Of a stretch of 64,000 nucleotides of DNA, positions 1 to 9,918 are shown in pieces. This stretch comes from Reticulitermes speratus (Eukaryota; Arthropoda; Insecta; Blattodea; Rhinotermitidae), in the NCBI GenBank assembly GCA_021186555.1, contig JAJKFL010000005.1:52113635-52177634 (forward strand). Reading direction: 5' to 3'. The notes below the pieces were generated by a model. The model made no database searches and had not been told where the DNA came from. It was given only the letters and a program-made list of their open reading frames with translations. The number at the start of each line of letters is the position of its first letter. Position 1 is the stretch's first letter. Both the position numbers and the translations under genes were made by a program.

Positions 1-126
1 CACATTGAGGATGTAATTACCAAATGAAACTTGGACAGTTCCGCGCTGACGTGTATTGTGCCGTTAAGTGAGAAATACATTTTTATTCACTTTTGATACC
101 GCCCATTCTTTTGTGTATGCCCTGTA

Positions 127-167
127 TACTCTACTTATGTTTCGATCCTCAGATCATCGTCAGGGTT
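127..167 (-). ncRNA. Hammerhead-like ribozyme, minus strand, copy 1 left
   Basis: Read on the minus strand: CTGACGA (complement at 157-163), a U, stem II GATC/GATC closed by a TGAG loop, GAAAC, a 4-nt loop and GTA. All canonical core residues are present (N7 = C). Stem I is weaker here than in the right-hand copy. Confidence 0.5.
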
Positions 168-533
168 CCTTTTTGAAAGCCACTAACACTTCAATACATA
201 ATTGAAGGATCGAAAGCACTTGTGTCTTAAATTTACAAATTGTCTTGGTTAATTATAACACATTAAAATTATGTTTTAGAAGTTAAATGTGGTTAAAAGT
301 TTGTAAAAGGTTGTAAAAGTTTTGATTGCGGAAGTACTGGTGTTTTGAATCGTGGTAAAGCGTGAGCGTATGCTATGTGTGCATTTTATGCAGAGCGGTG
401 TGTATTATCGTCTTGCAGTGGAATGTTCTATGATGGCGTGTTTGGTTCTCAATTTATACAATATTAAGACACAAGTGGTCTTCGATCCTGCAAATTATGT
501 AATTGAAGTGTTAGTGGCTTTCAAAAAAGGAAA

Positions 534-573
534 CCCCCTGACGATGATCTGAGGATCGAAACATATGTAGGGG
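534..573 (+). ncRNA. Hammerhead-like ribozyme, copy 1 right
   Basis: CCCC (stem I), CTGACGA at 538-544, an extra U, stem II GATC-TGAG-GATC, GAAA, C-ATAT-G as minimal stem III, then GTA and GGGG (stem I 3' strand). The core is fully canonical except for the extra U after A9, which all copies in the window share. ACATATGT around stem III is a palindrome, which would favour a dimeric fold. Confidence 0.55.
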
Positions 574-575
574 TA

Positions 576-1931
576 TATATTTACAAAAGCTATAATAAAG
601 GTGTTTTTAATAGTGCATCGGTTGGTGTAAAAATTGTTTTACATGCGTATTACATGTCACAAATCATCATATAACTTATTTATAAATTTGATCACCACAA
701 ACGTAATTGCCGGGAACGAACTATAGGCTTTCATTGTTACAGTTTTGTGTAGCGTTTTGTTGCTTTATGCCTCTTAGATTCAGATATTCTACTCCGCAAT
801 GTCCGTTCAGGAAAAGTGTTTTTATTGTGTTTGTGTCTGTATTTAAAACAAGTATTATACAGCACAGTGACATACTCTATATCCTTTGCATAATCCTGTG
901 AAGGATCTGTGGAATTAAATAAATTCTCTTCCGCTATATTCCACACTTTTCCCGTCCATTAAGTTAGAGTTTGCTAGCAGCTTACAGCGGAAGTACATCC
1001 TTCAGTATGTCACAATGAAAAACTTTATTTCCGCTGCATTGAATGTATTTCATTGTCACAGTTCAGTTTTACTTTTTAAACATTTAAATCTGATAATTAT
1101 TTTAGTTTTCTCAATACAGCCCTGAGAATTTTACTTCTCCGTTTCTTGGGCTCAATAAAATGAGACATCGCAACAGTCACTTTTTTTCTTAAAATACAAA
1201 TTAAATGCGGGATTGAGTCAGCGTAACTCTCCGTAAAATTGTAAATTATTTATCTCTTCCACGATGAGGTGAATGTAGAACGAGGGAAACGTAAGAGAAA
1301 ATGGAGGTAGATTTTAGAAACGATAAGAATTTCAGGAGGTGGAATATGAGACGATTAAAAGAGACGCTTCCTTTCACTAAATATCTCTGCATCTGTTCAC
1401 GGGGGGGAAACTTGGTAGACCCACCATTGCTTCATTCAAGAGTTTAATTTCGGCGACTAATAAAGAGGATCTTCTACCCTCTCCACACCCCAATAACCTT
1501 TCCAAGTAACATTTGATTATTCTCCGTGCTCTGTGGATATGACTAGGAGAGTAAACCGCCCCCCTGCTAGGGTGACATCACCCCAGTAACTTATATAATG
1601 CAATCAAGTGGTGTGAGGCCATCTTGTTTACATTGTTACGTGAATGCTCTAGCTTCAGATGGCTGGCTTTCAGAGAGCTCGAATTTGGCTGCAGGGAATT
1701 TTCTGACATGGAATACCTCACGCTCTTTGTTAGGTTAAACGGAATCCGGTTGACGGCACCGACATTCAAAATATTTCCGTTTAAGTCGGCTGGTTTTGTA
1801 TGTTCAGTAACCCTAACGTCTTCCTTACAACGGCTGCGGACATGCGACAAGAATTTGTAGACATTAACCTCTGGTTATTTTACCATCAACTTATACACTG
1901 AATAAAATACATTCTTGAGGTATTATAAAAA
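576..1931. other. No gene seen
   Basis: A/T-rich unique sequence. Short open frames here (for example 707-901 and 1578-1860 on both strands) show no recognisable domain, no splice context and no codon periodicity that I can see. No repeat family recognised. Confidence 0.5.
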
Positions 1932-1972
1932 CCCCCTACATGTTTCAGCACCGAGGTGCCATCATCAGGGGG
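1932..1972 (-). ncRNA. Hammerhead-like ribozyme, near-intact
   Basis: Minus strand: CCCC, CTGATGA (complement 1962-1968), U, stem II GCAC-CTCG-GTGC, then TGAAAC where the usual closing C is a U, a 2-nt loop, GTA and GGGG. The 11.1 position is substituted, so the closing stem II pair becomes G-U. It lies at one end of an A/T-rich stretch; I did not find a partner module. Confidence 0.45.
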
Positions 1973-3409
1973 CCGTTCAATAAAAAGGAATATAGATCCA
2001 ACACACCAATATAGTTATTATGTAGCCCTTACAGAAGTGATTAAAATAATTTATATTAAAATTCTAAAATACATAAAATTAATAACCATAATTTAAAATA
2101 GTGTAATATTAATAATATTAAAAATATTAAAATTAGGACATAAGTATGTTATTGTAGTTGTTTGTAGCTGTATAGATCATGCATACAAGCATCTATGTCG
2201 ATTATATGCAGAGATGTCGTCTTAGTGGGGCGTATGCAGTGTAACGTATCGTGTGTTGAGTATGCCTCACCACACGACACTACTTGTTCCACATTCTATT
2301 GTCTTTGTGACATACTTATGGATTCATCTAGTTTATGTATATATGTATCTATGTATGTATGCAGTAAAATCGTGATACTGAAACCTTTCTCAAGGACCAT
2401 ACTAGGTGTACATACTAGAATATCAATGGAAGAATTATCAGTAGAAAACATATTCTTCGATGTACATTATAAGATTTTCTATTTGAATTTTCAACAGATA
2501 TTTCTTGAGATTGCCTTTATTATTGCAACTTAACACACCCGATCACAGATTGTACACATTTTGCCTTAAGGTGACATGCGATAGTCATGTCAGGGTTGGC
2601 ATGTGCCACAAATGTAACACAGTTCACATCATTACAGTTACAAGATGTGGTATAATTATTTTGGGCTGTATAGGGTAATTGTTCTTATGCGGGAACAAGT
2701 GTCGTAATTATTTTTAAATCATTGGTTTTTTTAAACATTGTCCCGGTTCTGTTTGTTGCAGGTGCTTCTGAAGCTGTTACTCTCCAAGTTTCGCCGTTAA
2801 ACTTGCTCAAGACTTATATGGATCAGAAGACAAGTAAAGATGCCAGAGAATGAAGAATAGGTTTCAAAACTGAAATGACGTCATTGTAAATAGTGATCGT
2901 CACAAAATGGCGGAATCAGAAGACTTTGGTTGAACTGGTGTCTTTTTTTTAATTTTTTACTTTATCGTTTTTGAATTCCTTACATAAGTGTGGTCAGAGT
3001 GTTTATACGAAGTGATTTCACATGCTTGGGTTCTAACATGTGAGCTTAAGGAATTTAAAATTACACTCTGAAGCAGTTCAGTGCCTGCTGTCAGAAACAC
3101 AGAGAAAATAGCATATGAAATTTGACTCTCTCTGGAAAATTAGCGAGTACGTAATACAAATCAGATGCTAAGTACTGCGTTCCTTGTATTGTCGATACCT
3201 CAAATTTATGCATACAGCAAAGGGGACTATTTGACGATGCATTTCATCTTATGTTCTATCGTTTACGTGCACCATTGAATTTGTTTGTTCTTCTATTCTT
3301 TATGGAACAACTATCTACATATATATTCGTTTTATGATCAGTGTGCTGTCTTTACCATCTGAAATATTAGTAACATTTTGAAACATAACAAATCGGTACC
3401 GCCTGGGCT
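1973..3409. other. Upstream region of the potassium-channel exon
   Basis: No coding sequence recognised. A good 3' splice-site-like tract ends in TTGTTGCAG at 2752-2760, and a weaker one ends at 3370, so untranslated 5' exon sequence may lie here. No clear core promoter. The in-frame TAA at 3386-3388 shows that the coding frame does not extend upstream of 3410 in this exon. Confidence 0.4.
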
Positions 3410-4097
3410 ATGGAGAAGTCAGTAGGAAGACATTACCGCTACGAACCATACCATCAACAGAAGAATAACAGCAAGACAGAGTCTCTAAAGAGAAACCAAC
3501 AGCCTAAACAGAATCAAGATCGCAGTGGCCGTTGTTTGTGTTTTGGGAGGAAAGATGGTGGATGTGCGCAGGGCGTGTTCAGTAATTTAGGAATATGTGC
3601 TCTCTTAGTAGGCTATACATTGCTGGGATCCTTTGTGTTTCTTGCTATAGAAGGCGGTGGGAGTGCCGGTAGTGATGGTGGCCATTATCACAGCACCTCC
3701 ACAACATTAACTGCAGTGACATCAAATGCCGATAATCAGAGAAGGCCCCAGGGTAAGGATTCTTCCCAAGATGCATCTGTGTCTACGTCATCGTGGCTGA
3801 AACGTGTAGCCGACGAATCTCGTGCGAAGACAGTTGAAAATATCTGGGATATTACAGTCTCGTTAAATATACTTTATCGGGATAACTGGACTCGCTTGGC
3901 TGCCCAAGAAATATCAAAATTTCAGGATCAACTCGTGCAGAAGTTTACTGAGGAGATGTCTATGCAACAGCATGAAAAAATGCCTTCTGGCGCCGGGAAG
4001 GACCAGCATATGCAGGAGAAACTTTTAACGTCGTCGCCTTATGAATGGAACTTCTCCAAGGCGTTCCTTTACTCTTTGACAGTGCTGACAACAATAG
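3410..4097 (+). CDS. Two-pore-domain K+ channel (K2P/TWIK type), first coding exon
   Basis: Encodes residues 1-229 plus the first base of a glycine codon of a K2P leak potassium channel, a plasma-membrane dimer that sets resting potential. Order of parts: basic, Gln/Asn-rich cytosolic N-terminus (1-57); hydrophobic TM1 at about 58-81 ending in AIEG, with the Glu typical of K2P TM1; a long extracellular cap region (82-210), Ser/Thr/Gly-rich and longer than usual at first, then the more family-like segment ENIWDITVSLNILYRDNWTR with an N-glycosylation sequon at N159-W-T; and pore helix P1 from about 213, ending TVLTTIG where the GYG filter begins. The start was chosen because ATG has G at -3 and +4 and an in-frame TAA lies 24 bases upstream. 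The exon ends in phase 1 within the first filter glycine, a conserved K2P intron position. Within insects it most resembles the KCNK18/TWIK-like members; the exact orthologue is unsure. P2, TM2-4 and the C-terminus lie outside what I could find. Confidence 0.9.
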
Positions 4098-4106
4098 GTG
4101 AGTAAT
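4098..4106 (+). other. 5' splice site of the K2P exon
   Basis: ACAATAG/GTGAGTAAT is a consensus donor. If it were not used, the frame would stop at 4103-4105 (TAA) two codons later, inside the selectivity filter, so splicing is needed for a working channel. I found no matching phase-1 acceptor followed by TAY-GGN-AAY anywhere downstream. Confidence 0.85.
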
Positions 4107-4365
4107 CTGATGATTCATGATTGTCCTCTTGCAACCGTAGCTAAGATGTGATGTTGGAACACGAGCAATGTCACCTCCCAGACGCCAATCACCTGTGCCT
4201 TGTCTGTAGACACTTGTTCACTTCACGGATTTGATCAGTAAGGTGTTGCGATATCAGAGCGTCCATCAAATGTAGCAGTCCTTCCATATCTGGAGATTAT
4301 TTTACTACAGAGATTGTTCAACAATTAAACCAACAAATGCACTTTATTTCTTAGTTATGTTCATT

Positions 4366-4410
4366 AACCCTACACATGTTTCGGCTGCAACAGAGCCATC
4401 ATCAGGGGTT
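4366..4410 (-). ncRNA. Hammerhead-like ribozyme, intact core (left arm)
   Basis: The exact reverse complement of the right-arm module at 4520-4564, with the same CTGATGA, GAAA and GTA residues and the same five-base stem I. Confidence 0.6.
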
Positions 4411-4519
4411 CAAGGTCACGTTCACTTCAACATTCACTGTTCCATTTTATATCACCACTTATACACCACAATGTATGTCAAGTTTCTGTTAACAGTTGAT
4501 AACACTCACTGTTTCCTTG

Positions 4520-4564
4520 AACCCCTGATGATGGCTCTGTTGCAGCCGAAACATGTGTAGGGTT
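4520..4564 (+). ncRNA. Hammerhead-like ribozyme, intact core (right arm)
   Basis: AACCC (stem I, 4520-4524), CTGATGA (4525-4531), extra U, stem II GGCT/AGCC, GAAA (4548-4551), C-ATGT-G minimal stem III, GTA (4557-4559) and GGGTT (4560-4564), which pairs fully with AACCC. The predicted cleavage is after GTA. Confidence 0.62.
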
Positions 4565-4661
4565 AATGGACATAACTAAGAAATAAAAAGCATTTGTTGG
4601 TTTAATCGTTGAATGTTCTCAAATTGCACGGTGAACACAACGTACAATTTACAGAGATTGT

Positions 4662-5114
4662 CTTAAAAAGCCTTTTTTTTTCGATTATTTCAGTACAGGC
4701 TACCACAACCTTAATAAGGACAAAACATTGTGGTAATAAAGGCTAGTTGTAAACTTTAAGAGATTTACACCAGTACCTGCTTGGAATAATGAGAGCACTG
4801 GCGTGCATTTAACATTCGCAATATGGTTCATTGGTCAGGCAGTCACCAGCCATAATGTGTTGTCACCTTTAGTTTGTCGTACTATACCTGAGGGAGCAGT
4901 ATATAATGGGTCACCTCCCATTCCAGTATATCACTGGATTTTTTTACACGCATGTTGGAGGTTTCTATTATACTGGACTATTTTTCTGTGTGCGCGAAAC
5001 GTGAGAAGAAAGAGAATTTTTATTTGCGAGAAGATAAGAGACACATTACAGATATCATGACTGTGCAAGGTGTGGCCTGCAGCATTGCTTTCATGTTTAT
5101 TACATTTACCTCAT
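4662..5114. other. No gene seen
   Basis: Intron-like sequence of mixed composition. No recognisable repeat or coding frame. Confidence 0.5.
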
Positions 5115-5115
5115 C

Positions 5116-5147
<32 letters not shown>

Positions 5148-5165
5148 TATTATTACTATTATTTT
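5115..5165. repeat. (ATT)n microsatellite
   Basis: About 15 ATT triplets with two interruptions. The open frames across it encode only Ile/Leu/Tyr runs and are artefacts. Confidence 0.9.
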
Positions 5166-5235
5166 TCCCCTTTTCTTTCATACTCTTTGATTTTGCTTTT
5201 TTGTTCGTTCCATAGCAAATTCTGTTCAAAATCCT

Positions 5236-5508
5236 GTTCCATCGTAATTACCTATATACTCGTTTATTGGTATGGGTGCGGAACATGGTCTCTCATACTG
5301 AGGGAAGAACATAGGCTGAGGATATTCGAGGAGAGGACGCCGAAGGGAATATTTGGGTCTAAGAGGGACAAGGTAATAGGGTACTGGTACAGGAGAAGAC
5401 TGCATAATGAGAAGCTCTCTGATTTTTACTTATCATCAGATAAAATCAGGATGATTTGCTTGGGGCATGTGGCATGTATGGGAGGAAGACAATGACTCGG
5501 CATTTGGT
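5236..5508 (+). pseudogene. Non-LTR retrotransposon, reverse-transcriptase C-terminal fragment, part 1
   Basis: The frame reads YGCGTWSLILREEHRLRIFE, followed by R(K)IFG-K-RD, RRRLHNEKL and LGHVACMGG. These are the hallmark segments just after the RT core of RTE/Jockey-type LINEs (usual pattern YGCETWTLTLREEHRLRVFE ... LRWAGHVARMG). Stops and frame slips make it a relic. The LINE is split by a SINE and resumes at 5881. Confidence 0.75.
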
Positions 5509-5894
5509 AATATAATAATTCTTGGCTCACAGCCCTGTATGGGCCTGGGCCTCTCTTGCTCCTCTTGTCGAGTTACTAGTCATGCGCATTCATGGAGCTG
5601 GTGACGGCAGCTAGCCGCGTTAGTGTTCTATCGATCCTGATGTGCACGCCAGAGCCATGGCAGCAGTCAGGAGACTTGGATGAGAAATGGAGGCATTTGG
5701 CAACATTACGCCGTAAGGTTCTTTACATGCCGTAAATCTACGACATGGGACGACGGTTACTTCCCCTCCGAAGGAAGTGGGTCCGATTTTTATCATCCTA
5801 AAATCCATCGACCTCGTCGGGATCGAACCGCGAACCTTGGGTCCAGTGCGAGCACGCTAACCACTAGTCCACGAGTCGACACTCGGCATTTGGT
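5495..5894 (-). mobile_element. tRNA-derived SINE (family D) inserted in a LINE
   Basis: The insertion is 5509-5880, bounded by the 14-bp direct repeat ACTCGGCATTTGGT at 5495-5508 and 5881-5894. On the minus strand the head near 5880 reads TGGACTAGTGGTTAGCG (box A-like), then GCGGTTCGATCCCGACG (box B), as in a tRNA. The frame of the host LINE runs up to the first repeat copy and continues after the second, so the order of events is clear. Confidence 0.82.
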
Positions 5895-6050
5895 GGTGAA
5901 ATAAAGAAAGAGCGTGCTTGTAAGACAAGGGTAGATGAAAGAGTGTTATTGAAATGGATTTAAAGAAATACAGTGGTGAGGTTGAATGGTAATCTGACTC
6001 AGAAAAGAACAGTGGCGCGCTCTTGTAAACTGTCAATGAAATTTCTGGTT
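5881..6050 (+). pseudogene. Non-LTR retrotransposon fragment, part 2 (3' end)
   Basis: Continues the 5236-5508 LINE. Degenerate matches to the common 3' segment (TTGAAATGGAT, then CAGTGGCGCGCTCTTGTAAACTG, which lines up with the DRWRALV-type end of intact copies) fade out near 6050. Confidence 0.5.
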
Positions 6051-6127
6051 TTATAAAAAATATGTATTTACTTGAAACAATGCAAAATTATTACCTTCTC
6101 AAGAAAGACTCGTTATGTAGCCTAGTT

Positions 6128-6212
6128 AGTCAGTCAGTCAGTCAGTCAGTCAGCCAGTCAGTCTGGTGGTTGGTTGGCCGATTGGTCCCTCTGTCTGTCT
6201 GTCTGTCTGTTG
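6128..6212. repeat. (GTCA)n and (TGTC)n microsatellites
   Basis: About eight GTCA units at 6128-6162 and six TGTC units at 6188-6212, separated by a TGGT-rich stretch. Confidence 0.85.
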
Positions 6213-6545
6213 CTTAGCTATGACCGTGTCTTACACATCTGCCTCAGCGCGTGCAAGAAAATTTTGTTTCCACAACATCTGGCTGCAAAATTACTTCAGT
6301 TTACTGGAATTTACAACCGCGTTTCTTTGTTATGTCCCTGTCCGTTATTTTTAGAGCATTTTAGTCATGAAAAGCGACTTTTAAAATCGCTGTCAGTCCT
6401 TCTGTTTGTTGGCATGTGGTTCCCTCATTCATGACACACAAGTAAACCCCAGCCATCATTATGTATATATTTATAGCTAGTAAAATTTATATTGCTTTTA
6501 GAGTTAAAAGTGTGATTGAGATATTAACCTAATCATCTCATATAT

Positions 6546-6589
6546 ACAGCCCGATGATGGCTATCGGATTAGCCGAAACATGTAGCTGT
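6546..6589 (+). ncRNA. Hammerhead-like ribozyme with a core substitution
   Basis: Stem I ACAGC/GCTGT and stem II GGCTA/TAGCC are perfect, and GAAAC-AT-GTA is present, but the first core strand reads CCGATGA instead of CTGATGA (U4 to C). It is probably inactive; the intact pairing of both stems suggests recent decay. Confidence 0.5.
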
Positions 6590-7275
6590 TTCGTGTCTAT
6601 ATAAATATACGTTGTGTTTAACGGACCGTTATTGGTCTTTGTCTTAGAATTTCAAAGGCGCTGAACGTGTTTTCACGAAATTTGATGTTGGGTTTCATTA
6701 ACTTGTACGAATCCAATTTCTATTTATATCGGTGAATTTTTAAACACCACTTTACATGAAGACACGTATAAGATGAATTTCTTCCTTCGCACATACAGGG
6801 AGAAACTCGTCAAATATTTATCCGGGACAAAAATGTATGGAACATATGGTATAAAGACGACTCAGAAAAAAAGGCGTTATGCCCAGTACATGTCTAGCTT
6901 ACAAAAGGTAAACTTAGCAAACATTTCTGAAAGAGCGTCTTCAATATTAAACAGTTACATTCCAGATATATGCAGATATTCCCGACGTATTTTACTCACG
7001 TTAGTACTTAGACTTTGGAGCCCAAATGTTTTGGACCCATGTGTGTGTAAAGACATATTTAATTGGAATGTAGCTGGAGACAGTGCTTCAGTCGTTACTT
7101 CATTACAATTTAAAATTTGTCTCTTGCGAAACAATTAATTAAAACGCGACAGAATGCCGTTCGTACATCTTAATTTTATTTTGGAATTAGCGCAGGATAT
7201 AATGCGTTATTTTATAGTAATGAATATAGGACCAATTTGAGAGGAATTAATTGTAAGTATAGAATAGAATAGAAT
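6590..7275. other. No gene supported
   Basis: An open frame of 121 codons at 6773-7138 has no domain, signal peptide or splice context that I recognise. AGAATAGAATAGAAT precedes the transposon at 7276. Treated as non-coding. Confidence 0.4.
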
Positions 7276-7845
7276 AGTACTGCGTGTTTCATAAGTCCAT
7301 CCGGGATTTAGAGGCTTGGCCGTGCAGTAGCAAACCCACATATAATAGATAAAAGTATGCCAAAGGATAGCGGAAATGTAAAAGGTTTTTCGTGATAGAT
7401 GCGATGGCATAGTTACCCGTTTCTCCGCTAGGAGACAGTGGTGTACAAACATGGCGTTTTTAGGTGAACTGAAAGCTTTTTGTGTCCTGCAATTTGCCAA
7501 AACCCAGTCAATTGTAACAGTGCAACGTGGTTTTCGAACCAAGTATCGTACAGAACCACCAACGGACAAAACAGTAAGAGACTGGTATAGAAAATTCGAG
7601 GAAACTGGCTGTTTGTGTGTCGCAAAACGAAAAGGTAGGCCGGGACCATCGCCTGGGACTGTGGAGCTAGATTACAGGATTGACGTCTGTCGAGTCACCA
7701 AAGGGGGACATATTGAACATTTGTAAGGTAGGTTCAAAACTTGGATATGTACTCTTTTCACTGACATGATCTCATCCGCCGTGTGTGATTTGGTTCCTGA
7801 GCTACAGACCTCCGAAAACCCGGAGGGATTTATGAAACACCCTGA
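7276..7845 (+). mobile_element. Internally deleted mariner-like DNA transposon
   Basis: The ends form an imperfect inverted repeat: GTGTTTCATAAGTCCATCC near 7284 against GGAGGGATTTATGAAACAC near 7821. The interior carries a transposase reading frame missing its whole catalytic region. A TA duplication is not clear at these ends. Confidence 0.55.
7451..7726 (+). CDS. Transposase remnant: N-terminal helix-turn-helix domain joined to the extreme C-terminus
   Basis: A continuous 91-codon frame. Residues about 1-65 match the N-terminal helix-turn-helix (DUF4817-like) domain of a mariner-related transposase (FAKTQSIVTVQRGFRTKYRT, then DKTVRDWYRKFEETG and KRKGRPGPS). Residues about 72-91 are the protein's normal last segment, ELDYRIDVCRVTKGGHIEHL, also seen at 55997. 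The catalytic DDE/D part between them is absent, so it cannot transpose itself. It could still bind element ends, or be a chance in-frame deletion. Expression is unknown. Confidence 0.6.
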   Translation: MAFLGELKAFCVLQFAKTQSIVTVQRGFRTKYRTEPPTDKTVRDWYRKFEETGCLCVAKRKGRPGPSPGTVELDYRIDVCRVTKGGHIEHL

Positions 7846-8231
7846 AGTTGGGCGGGCACCAGAGCGTCCCATGCACATCGACCAATTTTGATCCTTTGTG
7901 TAGCCCTTTTAATTGTAAGTATAGTTTCATTGTAAGTTTCGAGGGCCGGAAATTTTTATACAAATTTAATTTCTGTTAGCTTCTGCATTTGTCATAACAT
8001 ACATTTAAACCCAGAATGTAAAGGGGGCAAAACCCTCCCACCACCACCCTTCGGGTTAGAATTCCAATAAATGAACACAGAAGAGAGCTGAGGACGAAAT
8101 TCGCTCCGATAATTTATTAAATGCCGGTTCTTCCGGTTACACAGACTACGTGTACATGGTATGACCAAATAGTCAATCCGTGCAAGGACGGTGCCCTCGT
8201 GGAAGGCTTGACCCCAAATATGAAGGTAATC
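7846..8231. other. No gene seen
   Basis: Sequence leading into the hammerhead-like box at 8232, possibly part of the same diverged element. No coding frame recognised. Confidence 0.4.
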
Positions 8232-8276
8232 TGACCCTGAAGATGGAGGCACTACGTTTCTTCGAAACGTCCGTAA
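8232..8276 (+). ncRNA. Diverged hammerhead-like box
   Basis: CCCTGAAGATGGAGG, an A/C-rich loop, then CTTCGAAACGTCCG. The CTGAAGA and GAAA-C-GTC segments fit the core, but stem I is poor and stem II pairs weakly. Likely an old copy of the same type of element. Confidence 0.3.
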
Positions 8277-9050
8277 CTATTTACCATTTACGACGGCGTA
8301 ATTACTTAGAAGACTCGAATCTTTAGGTCCAAAAATATTTACCACATATATCGTCCAGTAACTAAAATATATCCATGTTTTACCGGCGTTTTCTCGCGGA
8401 ACCCAGTCTATTCCGCTAGCTGAATAATCTCATTGCTTCTGTATACAGTTATGACTTTGATATAACGCGTTGGAATTATTTACAGTTTGGACTTTGTCCA
8501 GCGCTCTCTTTGACCCTTCGCTGACCCTGGGGTTTAAATTTCAATTACTCGCGAGAATGGAGGGGTTTTTAATTTATAATACCTTCAAATTCATTCACGA
8601 CTGTGCAGTAACGTACAATGCGCCGAGGGCGGCTTTGAAGGGTAAAAATAAAATTAAAGACACGACGTTCCGGGGACATCATCGGTCCCCGTACGGGGAT
8701 ATATGCCCAGAGAATTAGAGTAGTTTTGCCTGTCGGTCCATATTGAGAGATTACCAGTACTCATTTAGCTGAAGAAGGGAATCGATCATTTTCCCGAAGT
8801 TTCGTATTTTTTGATGTTATGCGAAAAACAGACATGGAACAAAATTCAAACAGTAAATGATTGCATACATTGCATTTCTGTCCGCTTTATTTTTTTTCTT
8901 ATTAAAAATAGTATGGCTGTAATTGCCAGTGTGGAATATATTTTGTCCATTTATGGTGTCAGATTTTAGGTTTTCGAAGGGTGTTTAATAGGTTGTGTGA
9001 TATTCCATGATATGAAAATTTGTAGCCTTATTAATGGATACCAAAGTTTC
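8277..9050. other. No gene seen
   Basis: Unique sequence. A further degenerate box (CTGAAGAAGGGAA ... TTCCCGAAGTTTCG, about 8770-8808) resembles the hammerhead modules but lacks GAAA. A palindromic CCGGGGAC/GTCCCCG pair lies near 8670-8695. Confidence 0.4.
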
Positions 9051-9094
9051 GAGGGGACGTGTTGCCTCCGTCTTCAGGGTCTCTCTCAACAAAT
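9051..9094 (-). ncRNA. Diverged hammerhead-like box, minus strand
   Basis: On the minus strand: ACCCTGAAGACGGAGGCAAC, then CCCCTCGAAACTTTGG. CTGAAGA and GAAA are present; the cleavage triplet and stem I are not convincing. Confidence 0.25.
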
Positions 9095-9345
9095 TTTGTC
9101 TGAAACATTTTCATTTTTAGAAGAATTCAGCGAGATATTATCATAAATGTACATAGGTCTTCACGTAAAGTGCACGTTATTCTTGTCGAAATTTTAATGA
9201 CAATTGAATTTTATTGACATATTTTCCAAAAATACTCAAATATCAAATTTCGTGAAAATCCGTTTGGTGGGAATCGAGCTGTTCCACGACGTGATGAAGC
9301 TAATAGTGGCTTTCGCAATTTTGCGAAAGCCACTAAAATGATTAT
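9095..9345 (+). repeat. Interspersed repeat with terminal hairpin, copy 1
   Basis: Shares ACATTTTC..TTAGAAGAATTCAGCGAGATA, TTCGTGAAAATCCGT and GAAGCTAATAG..GCTTTCGC with copies at 32605-33210 (opposite strand) and 61330-61605. It ends in a 14-bp-arm hairpin at 9305-9334 (AGTGGCTTTCGCAA, complement TTGCGAAAGCCACT) followed by AAAATG. No ORF. Type unknown; a Helitron-like 3' hairpin is one possibility. Confidence 0.55.
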
Positions 9346-9665
9346 TGTCTTTTAATATAATATTAAATATTAATTTGTTATTTTAACTTATTTTATTATT
9401 AGTTATTTTATTAGTTATTTTATTATTTATTATTAGTTATTTTAACTTATTTTATTATTAGTTATTTTATTATTTATTATTAGTTATTTTAACTTATTTT
9501 ATTATTAGTTATTTTATTATTTATTATTAGTTATTTTATTATCAGTTATTTTATTATTTATTATTAGTTATTTTATTATTAATTATTTTATTATTTATTA
9601 TTAGTTACTTTATTATTCATTATTAGTTATTTTAACTTATTTTAACAAATTAACTAATTAATAAT
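9346..9665. repeat. A/T-rich tandem repeat (TTATTATTAGTTATTTTA)n
   Basis: A degenerate array of TTAT, TTAG and TTTA words with a recurring block of about 42 bp (TATTATTAGTTATTTTAACT). Purely low complexity. Confidence 0.8.
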
Positions 9666-9753
9666 AAAATAATAATTTTAAAAAGTGTAAAATTAACAAC
9701 TGGAAAGAAAGGTCAAAAAACAGAGCTGACTGGGAAAGGGCCATTAAGGAGGC

Positions 9754-9918
9754 GAAGGTCCGCATTGGACTGTAGTGCCACCGAAGGTCCGCATTGGACT
9801 GTAGTGCCACCGAAGGTCCGCATTGGACTGTAGTGCCACCGGAAGAGTCCGCATTGGACTGTAGTGCCACCGAAGGTCCGCATTGGACTGTAGTGCCACC
9901 GAAGAAGAAGAAGAAGAA
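9754..9918. repeat. 29-bp minisatellite (5 units) followed by (GAA)n
   Basis: Five units of GAAGGTCCGCATTGGACTGT plus AGTGCCACC; the fourth unit reads GGAAGAGTCCGC. A GAA triplet run at about 9900-9918 follows. Confidence 0.9.

Larger units (their letters stand above)
118..575. mobile_element. Ribozyme-bearing inverted-repeat element, copy 1
   Basis: Arms of about 95 bp at 122-215 and 480-573 are inverted copies of each other, and each ends in a hammerhead-like module pointing outward (minus strand on the left, plus strand on the right). The interior holds an A/T-rich stretch and a TGCGGAAGTACTGGTG motif (329-344) that recurs in diverged form near 12094 and 62978, so these three elements are one family. 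No reverse transcriptase is encoded. The inverted terminal modules resemble the pLTRs of Penelope-like retroelements, which are known to carry hammerheads; that assignment is inference. Confidence 0.6.
4306..4661 (-). mobile_element. Ribozyme-bearing inverted-repeat element with 12-bp target duplication
   Basis: The insertion spans 4318-4649 and is flanked by TACAGAGATTGT at 4306-4317 and 4650-4661. Arms of about 100 bp (4318-4410 and 4512-4613) are near-perfect inverted copies and each contains a complete hammerhead-like module. A short extra tail lies beyond the right arm (4614-4649) and contains TGCACGGTGA, a box also found at the ends of the 36.1 and 38.0 kb elements. Inverted pLTRs plus a 30-40 bp tail match descriptions of Penelope-like elements. 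There is no internal ORF, so it is non-autonomous. Confidence 0.75.

Noticed and set aside
2195..2533. 112-codon frame upstream of the channel exon
   Set aside because: No splice context or recognisable protein feature; composition like the flanking non-coding DNA.
5020..5229. Poly-Ile frame on the minus strand
   Set aside because: (ATT)n microsatellite.
6833..6860. TATGGAACATATGGT as the K2P filter exon (GYG)
   Set aside because: No acceptor in the right phase, and flanking codons do not resemble K2P P1/TM2.
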